DNA of 6,432 nucleotides from Rhodospirillaceae bacterium (GTDB lineage Bacteria; Pseudomonadota; Alphaproteobacteria; Rhodospirillales_A; Casp-alpha2): NCBI GenBank assembly GCA_003488105.1, contig DNMS01000162.1, positions 8,116-14,547 on the forward strand, read 5' to 3'. Positions within the stretch are counted from its first letter, which is position 1; the number at the start of each line of letters is the position of its first letter. The translations under genes and the position numbers were made by a program. Of this stretch, positions 6,278-6,432 are shown piece by piece. Below the pieces are notes generated by a model. The model saw nothing but the letters and a program-made list of their open reading frames with translations. It was not told the DNA's origin and did not search any database.

Positions 6278-6432
6278 ATGACCGCCGCACCCGACGGCCC
6301 CACCGACGCGCAACTGGAACAAGCGACCGCCTGGTTCTACCGGATTGCGGATCGGCCGGACGACGGCGCGCTGCGCCGCGGACTGCAGGCATGGCTGGCG
6401 GAAAACACGGCCCATCGGCGGGCCTGGGACCT
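6278..6432 (+). CDS. FecR-type sigma regulator, N-terminal part (cut by window edge)
   Basis: Only 51 complete codons are present; the gene runs off the right edge. The visible part matches the cytoplasmic N-terminal domain of FecR proteins (DUF4880): QATAWFYRIAD (15-25), then LRRGLQAWLAENTAHRRAW (32-50). In this family the N-terminal domain binds the partner sigma factor. A single membrane helix and a periplasmic domain follow, and the latter senses the STN domain of a loaded receptor. FecR proteins are usually a little over 300 residues, so most of this gene is missing. The ATG has AAGAGAG at 6267-6273 upstream. It follows the sigma gene on the same strand after 126 bases, a wider gap than in many fecIR pairs, so it may have its own promoter. 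Confidence 0.88.
   Translation, partial: MTAAPDGPTDAQLEQATAWFYRIADRPDDGALRRGLQAWLAENTAHRRAWD

Noticed and set aside
4853..6415. Open frame of 520 codons on the minus strand spanning the lipoprotein, sigma and FecR genes
   Set aside because: It covers three recognisable + strand genes and their gaps, its translation is Arg/Gly/Pro-rich without domains, and long antisense frames are expected in GC-rich DNA.

Overview
The window looks like a chromosomal iron-acquisition locus from a high-GC alphaproteobacterium, plausibly Rhodospirillales-like. This rests on three things: strong GC bias at third codon positions, a lipoprotein of the family I recall as CC0125/CC1285 (named from Caulobacter proteins), and a classical Fur box. 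The taxonomic placement is an inference. All genes I accept lie on the + strand. There are no RNA genes, mobile elements or CRISPR arrays that I can support.

Layout. Positions 1-178 are a leader with no convincing gene. Next comes an 818-residue TonB-dependent siderophore receptor (179-2635) that has a signal-transducing STN domain before its TonB box. It is followed by a tight membrane cassette: a DUF3649 protein (2702-2998), a PepSY transmembrane protein of the ferrisiderophore-reductase type (2995-4578) and a DUF3325 protein (4575-4856). Each pair in the cassette is joined by a 4-base ATGA stop/start overlap. A Gly/aromatic-rich lipoprotein (4931-5533) follows and may have its own promoter. 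A 15-bp Fur box (5581-5595) then precedes a FecI-type ECF sigma factor (5651-6151). After a gap of 126 bases with a strong hairpin comes the start of a FecR-type anti-sigma/sigma regulator (6278 onward), cut by the window edge.

How the parts may work together. The receptor imports a ferric siderophore through the outer membrane using TonB energy. The PepSY protein is likely to pass electrons across the inner membrane so that iron is reduced and released in the periplasm, with the two small membrane proteins as accessory subunits. When iron is scarce, Fur leaves its box and the sigma factor and FecR are made. The STN domain can signal siderophore binding to a FecR protein, which then frees or activates the sigma factor to transcribe a receptor operon. 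Whether this sigma/FecR pair serves the receptor in this window, or another one beyond the right edge, cannot be told from here. No siderophore biosynthesis genes are in view, so use of a foreign siderophore is possible.

The component families are known. The less ordinary points are the order (receptor cassette upstream of its putative regulators), the lipoprotein sitting between them, the hairpin in the sigma-FecR gap, and the composition change within the receptor gene.
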